Shown in pieces: positions 35,122 to 46,140 of a stretch of DNA of 64,000 nucleotides. The notes beneath the pieces are model-generated. The model was given only the letters and a program-made list of their open reading frames with translations. It was not told where the DNA came from and ran no database searches. The stretch lies in the NCBI GenBank assembly GCA_011037195.1, contig JAAEAF010000247.1, forward strand, positions 239,294-303,293, read 5' to 3'. The stretch is from Triatoma infestans (Eukaryota > Arthropoda > Insecta > Hemiptera > Reduviidae). Within the stretch, counting starts at the first letter, position 1, and the number at the start of each line of letters is the position of its first letter. The position numbers were made by a program, and so were the translations under genes.

Positions 35122-36287
35122 CTAGCTAAGCCTGGCCACGCTTAGCTGTGGCTCAGTCTGATTTAATTATTAGGGAAGTAAATAGAAGTATGATAGTTAA
35201 CATTGATTCAGTAAGGAAACACTCATTCAATTTTACCCTTCTTTACGTTGCTGTGAACGGAAAGGAAAGAAAGAAAAAATGTTTTTAACTGAAAGTCTTT
35301 TTTTATTGTAAAGCTAGTGATTGGACTACACAATATAATTGGCACTCCAATTTTCACATTTAGAATTTGTGGCGGTAATCCGGGAATATCCAGTAAATTA
35401 AGAAATTCCTTTGGAAAATTCACTTTTTCACTTTGGACCATCACGCAATCAATGGATTTGTATGCCACTGTTTCACCTGCGATTCTGTTTAGATGATGTT
35501 GTTCGTATGCAGTAAGTCGACATGTTTAGCCGCTAGAATGGCTCTTCCGCTTAACTATACGTGATTTTGATAACTTGTTTCGATGCTTTGTAATACATTG
35601 TCTACTAATTCTTCTTTTAAATGTACAATGTTGCAGAAATTAGATGGGAAGGTGATTTTTTCCTGTTACTGGATTTGTAGGTGCAGGACCGTTACCGACT
35701 TCGACGAGTAATTGTCTTGAAAATGTGGCAGTTGTTCGATCGTTTTGAAGTTGAACTCTCATATTCGTTGTTAAATGATTTTTTTTTTTTTACTGTGCTC
35801 CAAAGAATTGAATATTTCAAGCAGGCATGCAATTCATCAGCGAAGTATGACTGGAAGTGTTCGCCTGAAGTCACCGAATAGTAACACCAATGTTCCAAAA
35901 TGGAGCCTCATTATTTCGCAAGTTTTTCAATGTATGGTCTAATGCTTCCATTACTTTTTGTGAGCCACTCATTCCATTACAATGATTTTGCACGCCCGAA
36001 GAACCGTTTCCGTGGGAACTTCAAAATAGAGGTATTTATAAGGAGTTGAGAAAGAGGTTCAGAGAGCACGCCACCATCGCAACGCGTCCGCATGTGTCTA
36101 TTTCTGCCAAACTCGCGAAATGCTCGGAATTTCCCGTTTCCTTGGGAATTTCGGAATAAAAAGTATATATAAACACTCTTGTATAGAAATGCGACAACGT
36201 TGTGTAAAAATTTCAAGTCAATCCATCGACTACTTTTCGAGTTTTGCGGCCACAAACATACAGAAGCTGAATTTTTATATATATAGA
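35122..36287 (-). mobile_element. Canonical Helitron, non-autonomous
   Basis: The minus strand starts TCTATATATATAAAAATTC preceded by A. It ends with a GC-rich hairpin (GCCAC...GTGGC), ten bases, CTAG and then T: the diagnostic 5' TC, 3' hairpin-CTRR and A/T insertion site of Helitrons. 1,166 bp. It holds a broken helicase region only; no Rep domain is seen, so it depended on an intact relative for rolling-circle movement. It sits inside the R3 repeat. Confidence 0.88.
35223..35990 (-). pseudogene. Helitron PIF1-like helicase fragment
   Basis: Decayed C-terminal half of a Helitron Rep-helicase. On the minus strand, in order: HKKSMEALDRTLKNLRNNE (Walker-B region; the family has DE-MAHKKxLEALDRTLxDLR) near 35955-35895. 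Then LKEELVDNVLQSIETSYQNH and [11 protein letters not shown] near 35640-35530. Then an open frame YKSIDCV...[20 protein letters not shown], with [12 protein letters not shown] next, at 35468-35340. These are the family's hallmark segments. Stops and shifts lie between them. The Rep nuclease domain and the Walker A site are absent. Confidence 0.85.
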
Positions 36288-36530
36288 TATGTGTTTAATA
36301 ACAAAAATGGTTAATAACAATTAAACACACACACATTAACATTCCGCATACAATCAACAAGTTTTGATGTGTAACAGAAATATTACGTTGATATAAACTC
36401 TCTACACGAATTTCATAAATTTGCTCTGACGATGTATAAAAAAATCCAAAACCGGTCCAGAAATATGAAAAATATTCATGCTACGATGATGATAAAATAA
36501 ATACCAGATCTTATCATCCAGTATTGCATG
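36288..36530 (+). mobile_element. Right arm of palindromic repeat R3
   Basis: Complements 34950-35121. The ribozyme-like block at 36421-36458 keeps CTGACGATG and ACCGGTCC, but its GAAA site is disrupted (CAAAA). From 36531 to 37707 I see no gene: AT-rich sequence, a (GAT)n tract near 36795 and CA repeats. Confidence 0.6.
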
Positions 36531-38239
36531 ACATTGTAATTATTTAATCTATTACCTGTCCTAGATAGTTACATATTTCCTCACCATCTTTCTGGTTATA
36601 TAAGGGCTAAGTAAAATTATCGAAGTTTAAGGAAAATGTGTCTATTTTATTTCTTACATGAACTGGAAGTAAGAGAATATCTTATATCTCACACCAATCT
36701 CAAACCTAGTAATATTGATAAGGGTATTATAGCTGGCTGAGCAGTGAACAGGTGTCATGTTATATACAGTGGTTGGGAAGAGGTTCAATAAGAGATGATG
36801 TTGTTGATGATGATGATGATGGCGGTGGTGAAGGTAAATAAAGAAACGTTGATGAAGTTGTATAAGGAAGGATGGCCGGCGCACTAGAGAGCATCATCCC
36901 AACAGCAGCAATAACAACACACATACACACACACAGAGATCATGTCTACACTTCTTTAGTCATGGACCTTTTCTTCTTTACCTAACTATACTTTCCATTC
37001 CTTTACACATAGTGCGGAGAGAAGTAACACTCATTAAAGTGTCCATACACTCACATTGAGATATATATATATATACACACAAACACACAAATTATTGTTC
37101 GTGTGCTCATTCTCACAGTCTATGTTCTTGTTTCTTCAGTGGCTGCTGCTACTACCGTCCTATAACAACCACACACAATCAGTGGATACTTTGCCACGGA
37201 TAAACAACTCAAAAACGTCACACCTTTTCCATACAATCTTCTTTGGTTTCTATTGTCCTTTTTGCTTCGTTCAACCATTTCCTTTTCTTATCTAGTTGTC
37301 ATTATAATTATTACATTCGGTTTGCTGTTGTGATGTATGTGTTTGTGTATGTGAAAATTAAAAACAAACAAAAACTAGCTATTATTCTTCATATAATTTG
37401 TAAAGCTAGTGAAGTCTTCTTGAAACTTGTGTGTGCTCTATTAATTTAATTTTATTATTTAAAACAGAACCTATTACCGCTTATATAAATAAAAAATATG
37501 GTTTGAAATTTTCACACGACATTCTGTCACACCAATTAATACAATTAATTAAACCATTTTTTTTTTTTTTTTAAATTACAATGCTCTGAAACATTGAGGC
37601 AACGCCTTAAAAAATAGATGGTAGGTATATAGTTGAGTGGCAAATGGCGCCCTGTATCTGAAGGCTACGTAGCGTCAGTTTAAATTTAAACGTAATTGAC
37701 AGGTTCCTGCTAGTAAGAGGAAATATTGTAATCGTGTCAAATTTTCGATATCGATTTTTCACCGAAAATATCCGTTTTGAGGTCCCCCTGAGTCCAAAAA
37801 AAGTGGTTTTTAGCAAACGGGAACAGCATAGCTCAAAAACCGGATATTTGCGTTTTTCGTTTTTTAAATATCTTTGAACATGCAGAAAGTTCAAACTTGA
37901 TATTCCCGTTTACGAATCACCATGGGATCTGACAGTACGTTATCTGCCAAAATTCCTTCAACCGGAAGTTTTCCACTTTACTGACTTTATTTTTCATTTT
38001 TTGCAATTTTCTCGATAATGGCTCCGACGATTTTCTTTAGACTTAGTATATCAACTACATATACAAAGAGCTATACTTATTATTTGAAATATTTCCCCGG
38101 GAAAATGCATTTAAGGGCACATTTGGGGGAGGGGTGGGGTTAGGTTGTCCTCTAAAGTGCTATTTCAGTTTATTACACAATTCTATCATCTAAATCATAT
38201 TAATTAGAATAAATTTTTGTACTGAAATTCTGAGTTTAG

Positions 38240-38868
38240 TTTTATATATATATTTATATATTTCCATCTATATAATATATACATTGGCAACTGTGTATGT
38301 ACAAGATATTATACAAATTGTGTCACTGAACTGGGATCAGCGCCACAACTAGGACAGCGTGATAGAAGACACCAGCCAGCGCTGGAACATCCTAGGACTT
38401 ATTATTGGCAGGTTGAGAGAGAAGGAGATCACGAGACCCTCGACGCTTTAATCGCCGTGGAATATTTTCAGGATGGGACGGTATGGATAATGATTGGGCG
38501 ACAGGATTTGGGTGGACCTCTAGGTTTTTGTGGAATTTCTGGAAACGGGTGTGGATAAGATCATTGACAAATGGAATGTTTAGGTCGTGATGGAGGGTTC
38601 GATTAAAAACATAATAGGGTGCATTAATTATTCGACGAAGGAGTTTGGATTGGAAAGATTGTATTGGTTGTATGTTGGAGGGTTTTGCGAATCCCACAAT
38701 TCTGCTCCATATGTCCATATTGTAGAGTCCATATAGTAGAGTTTTATAAAGAGAGAGTTTGTTATGTATTGCCATGGTGGATTTAGGTCCAAGAAGTCTC
38801 CTAAATAGTCCGTAACGTTTGTTTAATTCTTTCCTTTAGTCTTGTGTGTGGGTTCCACGTTAGACGTG
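38240..38868 (-). pseudogene. jockey-like LINE 3' fragment
   Basis: The open stretch 38775-38392 reads LYKTLLYGLYNMDIWSR, IQPIQSFQSKLLRRIINAPY and HHDLNIPFVNDLIHTRFQKF. This is the post-RT region of jockey-clade LINEs (iQxxQsKxLRxIxnAPwYvxN, lHxDLxixxV). The frame closes at 38392. About 150 bases of AT-rich 3' end follow, with TATA repeats. It is severely 5'-truncated and inserted in the HINE. No clean duplication was found. Confidence 0.82.
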
Positions 38869-39157
38869 CATTTTTACTGAAACGTTCTTACAATGTTTTA
38901 TTATTTTTCTAAAATGGATCCAACGATTTTCTTTAAACTAAGTATGTGAACATACTTTTATTAGAAACAGTTCTCCCGGTAAACTCATTTAAGCGGGCTT
39001 TTGGGGGAAGGATAGGGTTATGTTTACCTCTATAGTGTTATCTTAGTTGATTGTACAATTCTACCATCAAAACAAAATTATTTGTTGTGGTGGTTGGTTC
39101 CGCAGAGCTGGAAAGCATCAGAGACATTTTCCGTGGTAGCCTGCTTCGTTTTGTGGT

Positions 39158-39195
39158 CATCGACCGGTTTCGGGCGTTCGCCCATCTTCAGGATG
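39158..39195 (-). ncRNA. Hammerhead-like motif (R2)
   Basis: The minus strand reads CATC, CTGAAGA, U, GGGC-GAAC-GCCC, GAAA, CCGGT, C, GATG. Core intact; helix I is 4 bp before the flanks. Confidence 0.7.
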
Positions 39196-39325
39196 CGTTT
39201 TCAGACAGTGTGCCAACACAGACTCGTACAGAGACTTAGTTTCACACTAACTCATGACTGTTGGTGGAGTTAGTGTGAAACTAAGTCTCTGTACGAGTCT
39301 GTGTTGGCACACTGTCTGAAAAACG

Positions 39326-39364
39326 CATCCTGAAGATGGGCGAACGCCCGATACCGGTCGATGA
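39326..39364 (+). ncRNA. Hammerhead-like motif (R2), core mutated
   Basis: Same layout as the opposite arm, but the GAAA core reads GATA. Expected to be inactive if the family is a true hammerhead. Confidence 0.6.
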
Positions 39365-39714
39365 CCACAAAACGAAGCAGGCTACCACGGAAAATGTCTC
39401 TGAAAACAAAATTAATTAGAAATAAATAGATTGCCAAAATTCCAAGTTTCAAGAAAATTAGTAAGCCGGTAGTGTGTTTTTATTGAACAGTTTTTTTTTT
39501 CAGTTTTTGTGATTTTCCCCGTAAAAACATGGACGAATTTCATTAAATTTGGTACACAAACTATAAAATTTGTCAATTACAATTTTGGAATAAGAGAAAG
39601 TTGCGTGAGTGTTTCATTACAGATTTTATTTTTAGAAAAATCTGTTATATAGAAGTTATGATCTTATCTGTACAGTGACCATTTCAAGTAAAAGAATAAA
39701 AACAATCAGTAATG

Positions 39715-39977
39715 TTGCACTTGCTGTTGATGGATTTTGCTCGAAACCGATTTTGTCAGATGCGGTGGTTGATACGTAAACGAAATACCAAGTTTGAGCT
39801 TTCTACAATTTTTCGTTTTTAAGTAATTTTGTTTAATATAATCACTTCTAAAAACGGATTGGGGGGAGTGTGGAGAATTCAGCGAGACTTCAAGACATGT
39901 ATTTCCGGTGAAAATCAATTTTACAAATTTGAAATATTCGCAGTACTACGTGCATTACCTAGAATTAAGAGGAAGTA
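39715..39977 (-). mobile_element. Old HINE 5' fragment
   Basis: Strongly diverged. The + strand retains GATGCGGTGGTTGATACGTAAACG, TTTTTCGTTTTTAAG and CCGGTGAAAATCAATTTTACAAATTTG, ending AATTAAGAGGAAGT. Confidence 0.6.
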
Positions 39978-40102
39978 AAAAAAAAACATTCAATAAAGGA
40001 AGCCGTCTGAGAAACGGTTAACTTCATCTTTTTAAGATACCAGAAAAAAACAATTTCTCAATTTGAACAAATTTTAAAGAAAACATTGTAAGTTAAAAAA
40101 AT

Positions 40103-41102
40103 CTGGTGTGAAATATTCACACAAGTTTCTCTTACTCCAGTTCACAAAATTATAATTGACAAATGTTATAGTTAGTGTACCAAATTTAATGAAATTCGAC
40201 GAAAACTGAAAAAACCTGATCAGTAAAAGAGCACTTCCGGTTTACTGATTTTCTTGAAAACTCGGGATTTTGGCCACTTATTTATTTTTAATTAATTTGG
40301 TTTGGATGACAGAATTGTATAATCAACTATATGGTAGCACTTTAGAGAAAAACATAACCCCTAAAAAATGTCAAAATGAATTTTCCCAGAGAAACGTTGT
40401 AAATAAAAGTTGTAGATCTTTGTATGTTTAGTTTATATAAGAAGTTTCAAGAAAATCGTCGGAACCATTTTTGGTGAAAATTGCGAAAAAGTGAAAAAAA
40501 ATCATTTAGTAAAAGTGGTAAAGTAAACGCACTTCCGGTTATCCGATTTTTTCAAACACGGAATTTCAATAACATGTTCAATTTTAATTAACATTATTTA
40601 GATGATAGAATTGTCTAATAAGCTGAAATAGCACTTTAGAGGGGAACCTAACCCCACCCCATCCCCCATAACTGCCCTTAAATTAATTTTCCCAGGGAAA
40701 GGTTTTAATAAAAGTTGTATCTCGTTGTATGTGTAGTTGATATACCAAGTTTGAAGAAAATTGTCGGAGCCATTTTTAAGAAAAACGTAAAAAAGTAAAA
40801 AAACCAACTAGTAAAGTGGTACTTCCGTTTGAATAATTTTGACAGAAAACGTATAGTCAGATGCCATGGTGATACCTAAACGGAATTATCACGTTTCAAC
40901 TTTCTGCGGTTTTTCGTTTTTAAGAGCTATGCTGTTCACATACATATACACATGCATACACACACACACACACACACAGACCATTTGCTAAGTACCACTT
41001 TTTTTTACTCAGGGGACCTTAAAAACGGATATTTCCGGTGAAAACTCGATATCGAAAATTTGACGATTACAATACTTCCTCTTATGAGGAGTAAGAGAAA
41101 GT
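40103..41102 (-). mobile_element. HINE, full length
   Basis: 1,000 bp from TCTGGTGTGAAATATTC to GGAGTAAGAGAAAGT on the + strand. Both modules and a (CA)n near 40958 are present. Confidence 0.88.
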
Positions 41103-41282
41103 AAAAAAAAATATTTAAAATTTTCTTTGAAATGGACATTTTTTCCTTTTGATATCTATCCTACAATATAAAAATCAACATGAGTGGCAATCTTTGCTTG
41201 TCGCTCTTAATCCATGTTAACATTTTCAAAATTACTATGTTCCAATTTTTATTACTTGTGTGTGATAAAGCGAATAGTACAT

Positions 41283-41475
41283 GCGCGGACCGCCAAGCAG
41301 AGCTGTATTGCGGTATTGGGTTCGATTCCTCCCCTAGTTCATGTCCTTGGATATAACTTAAATATATATCACTTTATGAGTAATTTATCAGTTAGTAAAT
41401 GCTTGCCACCTCCTTCCAAGACACCTGACTGACGTAAAGCCTACATGGAAAAAGGAAGCATTACTTTAGTTTACT
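41283..41475 (+). mobile_element. Diverged SINE related to family 2
   Basis: The head is degraded (GGGTTCGATTCCTCC is a B box), but the body shares AGTTAGTAAATGCTTGCCACC, CAAGACACCTGACTGACGTAAAGCC and a TTTACTTTA tail with family 2. Probably an older subfamily. From here to 42056 I see no gene. Confidence 0.6.
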
Positions 41476-42056
41476 TTAATATTGTTTAGAAGAGGGCGTG
41501 TTCAAATAAACACCAATTGTAAATAATATAAAATCATATCAGATGATAAAAAGTTTATTTAAATATATTTCGGAAAAAGGTTAATCAAAAACAATAATTT
41601 GAAAAAAATAAATAAACTCAGATATAACATTTATAACTGGCCAGAATGTTCAAGGTTTTAGATAAAAAACATGCAACAAATATATTTAATAATTAAAAAC
41701 AACTGATTAAATTCTAACATCAAGTTTTTACAATCCTATTAATAGAAAATTCATTAATTCTGGTTCGTACTATTCGTTGGGGTCCAGAAATAATAATGAT
41801 AAAGATACACTCACAATTCGCGAGGTTGCAACCTTTTTTACATAAAATCATTAATACTTCAATCAGCACTTTGTTAATATCTTTGTAAAGAAAAACTTGA
41901 CAAGGAATATTTTCTGCAAAATTCACACATTAACCGGCCCACGTGAGACTCACTCAGACCAAAAAGCAAAGAACGACTGCGATAAATAAAACCACTTGAT
42001 TGTATAATACTGTTCACTATCGATATCGCCGCTATATTTTGATTACAGGCTGTATT

Positions 42057-44291
42057 GATGTGCAAAATTTCGTCAACACGAGGGGCGAGACTTGACGACG
42101 TCGTTATTAAATCAGATCCTCAATAATATACTTTTTATAAAAATGAATCAGTACACAAAATTGAATAATACTTTTATTTTTCATTTTATTATTGGAGTGT
42201 TTACTTTTTTCAAAGAGAAATTAGTTGGATAGTGCACAACACTCACACAACTTACTCATTATTGTAAATTGAGTAATTATCTTCGGATTTGCAATGTTTA
42301 ATGAATACTTGGAATGTTTAATTAGAAATGTTAGCTCGTACCTTATATATACTGAGGTGGGAATTGAAAGAAAAACCTAACATTATAGCTCCTTCGAAAA
42401 TCCTAGCATTCAATTTGACATCCTAACATTCATTGTATAAGACAATTGTTAGTATCTTTTTCAGTAAAACTACAAATAAAATCATACTGCTAGTTGACAG
42501 ATGTTTGCCCTTTGATAGAAATGATGTCTAAACAGTGAACATTTCTCCGATTTTTCCATTAAAAGAATTTCAAAAAAATTGATCACATTCTTAAAAATTA
42601 TTCCTTAAATCGGTAAGAGAAACTAATCAGATCGATAAACCCCTTAAGAATAAAGGAAATTCTTGAAATATTCAACTTAATTCCAAATATGCAAATTAGA
42701 AAATGAGTTACAAAATAAAATATATCGGCCAATTAGTCCATAGTGCTAGATAACATCTAGGATTTTATCCATCATAACATGCATATTTTTTTATGTTTCT
42801 GTAATAGGATCCAAAGAGAGCGATCCATTGCAGAGAAAGAGTGATAAAAATGACAGGACCATTCTCTCGGACTAGAGTGGAAGAAACTGCATAAATATAG
42901 CGACGGGAGATATATATATATAGCAGAGTTCATTCTGCAGTCGCAACGTGTCATCTACCTTACTCTTTACCACTCTACCTCAATCTACCATTTTAGTGTA
43001 AAGGACAGGCAGTCAGTGTCACTTTTCCATTATACAGTGTTCAGCAAAATCTAGTTTATTAATCAAAACCAAACCATTTTCTCTCCATTGACTGACTGGT
43101 TGAATTTTCATCCATCATCGGTGTTCATCATCGGCCATCCACTTAATGTTTCTGTTACGCTCTACACTTGTTGATTGTATGCGGGAGGTTATTGGGTGTG
43201 TTCAATGGTTATTTATTAACCATTATGGTTATTAAATACGTTACACATAATAACATTACCAGTGACATGGAAAAGTGACACTGACTGCCTGTCCTTTACA
43301 CTAAAATGGTAGTTGAGGTAGAGTGGTAGAGAGTAAGGTAGATGACACGTTGTGACTGCCGAATGAACTCTGCTATATATATATCTCCCGTCGCTATATT
43401 TATGCAGTTTCTTCCACTCTAGTCCGAGAGAATGGTCCTGTCATTTTTATCACTCTTTCTCTGCTATGGATCCCTCTCTTTGGATCCTATTACAGAAACA
43501 TAAAAAAATATGCATGTTATGATGGATACAATCCTAGATGTTATCCAGCATTGTCGGACCAATTGGCCGATATATTTTATTTCGTAACTCATTTTCTAAT
43601 TTGCATATTAGGAATTAAGTTGAATATTTCTAGAATTTCCATTATTCTTAACGGGTTTATCGATCTGATTAGTTTCTCTTACCGATTTAAGGAATAATTT
43701 TTAAGAATGTGATCAATTTTTTTGAAATACTTTTAATGGAAAAATCGGAGAAATGTTCACTGTTTAGACATCATTTCTATCAAAGGGCAAACATCTGTCA
43801 ACTAGCAGTATGATTTTATTTGTAGTTTTACTGAAAAAGATACTAACAATTGTCTTATACAATGAATGTTAGGATGTCAAATTGAATGTTAGGATTTTCG
43901 AAGGAGCTATAATGTTAGGATTTTCGAAGGAGCTATAATGTTAGGATTTTCGAAGGAGCTATAATGTTAGAATTTTCTTTAAACTCCCACCTCAGTATAT
44001 ATAAGGTACGTGCTAATATTTCTAATTAAACCAGCCCAAGTATTCATTAAACATTCCAAATCCGAAGATAATTACTCAATTTACAATTATGAGTAAGTTG
44101 TGTGAGTGTTGCACACTATCCAAGTAATTTCTTTTTGAAAGAAGTTAACACTCCAATGATAAAATGGAAAATAAAAGTATTATTCAATTTTGTGTACTGA
44201 TTCATTTTTATAAAAAGTATATTATTGAGGATCTGATTTAATAACGACGTCGTCAAGTCTCGCCCCTCGTGTTGACGAAATTTTGCACATC
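42057..44291. repeat. Giant near-perfect palindrome
   Basis: Left arm 42057-43031 and right arm 43269-44291 are reverse complements over ~1 kb with few differences, around a 237-base spacer. The outer limits are GATGTGCAAAATTTCG and its inverse. The right arm is longer because a 26-base unit is present three times there and once on the left. Arm contents resemble repeats R3 (AGGATTTTATCCATCATAACATGC) and R4 (CGACGGGAGATATA...GTGTCATCTACC) seen elsewhere. No protein is recognised. Confidence 0.9.
43891..43968 (+). repeat. Triplicated 26-bp unit in one palindrome arm
   Basis: AGGATTTTCGAAGGAGCTAT + AATGTT, three exact copies in tandem. The matching place in the left arm (about 42385-42412) has one copy. 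Confidence 0.92.
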
Positions 44292-44493
44292 GATGGGCGA
44301 ACGCCCGAAACCGGTCGATGACCACAAAATGATGCAGGCTACCACGGAAAATGTCTCTGATGCTTTCCAGCTCTGCGGAACCAACCACCACAACAAATAT
44401 GGAGCCAGTGATGCTAAGTATTTTAACAATTTCTACAAGAGTGTGAAACTAAGTCTCTGTACGAGTCTGTGTTGGCACACTGTCTGAAGAACG

Positions 44494-44531
44494 CATCCTG
44501 AAGATGGGCGAACGCCCGAAACCGGTCGATG
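44494..44531 (+). ncRNA. Hammerhead-like motif (R2)
   Basis: CATC, CTGAAGA, U, GGGC-GAAC-GCCC, GAAA, CCGGT, C, GATG. Core intact. Confidence 0.7.
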
Positions 44532-44780
44532 ACCACAAAATGATGCAGGCTACCACGGAAAATGTCTTTGATAACCTTACTCTAACGATGGATGAAATTA
44601 CGAAACTGGTCTGGAACTTCAAAAATATGCCAGTTACGATGGATAAAATCCTAGATTGTGTATTAATTTCAATGTATATATATATATATTTTTTTGTAAC
44701 TTTACATTAACATATATTTTGACGAATTAAAATACAATTATCAGAGACATTTTCCGTGGTAGCCTGCTTCATTTTGTGGT

Positions 44781-44818
44781 CATCGACCGGTTTCGGGCGT
44801 TCGCCCATCTTCAGGATG
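44781..44818 (-). ncRNA. Hammerhead-like motif (R2)
   Basis: Inverse orientation to the motif at 44494, with the same intact core (CTGAAGA ... GAAA). Confidence 0.7.
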
Positions 44819-45662
44819 CGTTTTTTTCAGACAGTGTGACAACACAGACTTGCACAGAGCTAATTCAGTTTACACACTGAGTGCGTCGGCCACACTGTCT
44901 CAGATTCCTGATAACCCATCTAAAAGCAATTTTTTTCAGAAAAAGTACACAAATAAAACTTATAGGTTTATATCTGTACAGTTAGTATCGGAAGTTTAAA
45001 GGAAAATATTATAGTTGTTTTTGAGGAAATTCCACAAAAATTCAAAAACCTAATCAACGTACTTCCGCTTAACCAATTCTCTTCAAATTGGGAATTCTAG
45101 CGATGTTTCTAAAGTATTTTTTTTTTTTAATATTATACAGGTGCGCATATATTGCAATGAGGTGGTACTTTAGAGTAGCGGTCGCCAATCTTTTGATCCT
45201 TACGGACCACCAAGCTAAAAATATTTAATTTCGCGGACCACTACCTCATTTTTTGGATGAGGGGGAAGGTTCCCCAATTAATTAGAGTGGGTTATTAAAT
45301 GTGAGATGTTATTAAAACAAAATCGCTGACGTGTTTCAGCAATTTTTAAAAATTGTACTAATTTTGAAAGTTTTTCAAGGTGGCAAGTTTTTAAATTGAA
45401 CACACTGTATATTTTCAATGCAATTTTTTCTTTAACATGGCAACCAAAGATGAGAAAGAAAAGGTCAAATGATGATAATGATCATAATTAAAGTTTACGT
45501 AATAATTACAATAAAAGGAGTAATATTCAATATTCAATCAGTGTCAAATCATGTTGCTGCTTCTTAGATAAAAATTCTTCAATTCTAGGGTCCATTGTAC
45601 TAAAGAAGGAAAAGGATTGTGAGATTCGGTCTTTTTTTAAAAAAATAAGAAAACTTAAATTA

Positions 45663-45702
45663 TTGCCAACATTTCGACAAATATATTGTCTTCTTCAAGG
45701 CA
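45663..45702 (-). ncRNA. Hammerhead-like motif (R7)
   Basis: The minus strand reads TGCC, TTGAAGA (expected CTGANGA, first base changed), A, GACA-loop-TGTC, GAAA, TGT, T, GGCA. Helix I TGCC/GGCA and helix II GACA/TGTC pair perfectly. One core substitution makes activity doubtful. Confidence 0.55.
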
Positions 45703-46101
45703 TAAAAAAAAAACTATCAAATAATCTTCAAAAAATAACAAATTTAAAATACTTATGTATAAATTTTGGAAAATAAAAAGTTGAGAACACGTCAACATCA
45801 CAGGGAATAGTGAACAAATAAACCAGACAGAATATCAAAAGTGAGCTCTTGTTAGGCCTGAATTAAATTTAATTTTGAGGGTGACGTCGGATGTCAGTTC
45901 CGATTAAGCTTTGCTTTCGAATAATAATAATAATTATTGCTGAATTTGTATACTTTTACGGATAACTTCACATCATGGTTTATTTGTTCACTATTCTCTT
46001 GATGTTGATGTGTTCTCAACTTTTTATTTTCCAAATTTATATATAAGTTTTTAAATTTGTTATGTTTTTGAAGATTATTTAATCGTTTTTTTTTTTTTTT
46101 G

Positions 46102-46140
46102 TGCCTTGAAAAAGACAATATATTAGTCGAAACGTTGGCA
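46102..46140 (+). ncRNA. Hammerhead-like motif (R7), decayed
   Basis: Mirror of 45663: TGCC, TTGAAAA (two core changes), A, GAC-loop-GTC, GAAA, CGT, T, GGCA. Confidence 0.5.

Larger units (their letters stand above)
39081..39402. mobile_element. Palindromic R2 insertion with 12-bp duplication
   Basis: 322 bp flanked by AAAACAAAATTA (39069-39080 and 39403-39414), so it inserted as one unit. Two R2 units face each other. The left reads from TTTGTTGTGGTGG to CTAACTCATGAC. The right is its complement from GTTAGTGTGAAAC to AATGTCTCTG, about 38 bases short at the outer end. The arms could pair over ~150 bases. Each arm has a hammerhead-like motif on opposite strands. Confidence 0.88.
37708..39624 (+). 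mobile_element. HINE split by a LINE and an R2 palindrome
   Basis: One HINE in pieces: 37708-38236 (5' hairpin to ATTAGAATAAATTTTTG), 38872-39080 (second module) and 39415-39624 (3' module, GGAATAAGAGAAAGT and hairpin, ending CAGA). The first gap holds a jockey-like LINE. The second holds the R2 palindrome, with 12-bp duplications. Confidence 0.85.
44287..44890. mobile_element. Cluster of R2 units at the palindrome edge
   Basis: Three R2 pieces. 44287-44400 (+ sense of the ribozyme) starts exactly at the palindrome edge and has lost the CTGA part. 44440-44570 is a fuller copy with an intact motif. 44744-44880 is in the opposite direction, also intact. Between the last two, 44571-44660 holds a decayed R3-like block (ACGATGGATGAAATTACGAA). 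Confidence 0.78.

Noticed and set aside
43085..43140. Ribozyme motif in the giant-palindrome spacer
   Set aside because: Only scattered R3-like words (TTTTCATCCATCATCGG) remain; the core cannot be aligned.
42057..44291. Giant palindrome as a HINE pair
   Set aside because: Only the words ACACTCACACAACTTACTC near 42238 resemble the HINE end. The rest of each arm does not match HINE, so this is at most a fossil fragment.
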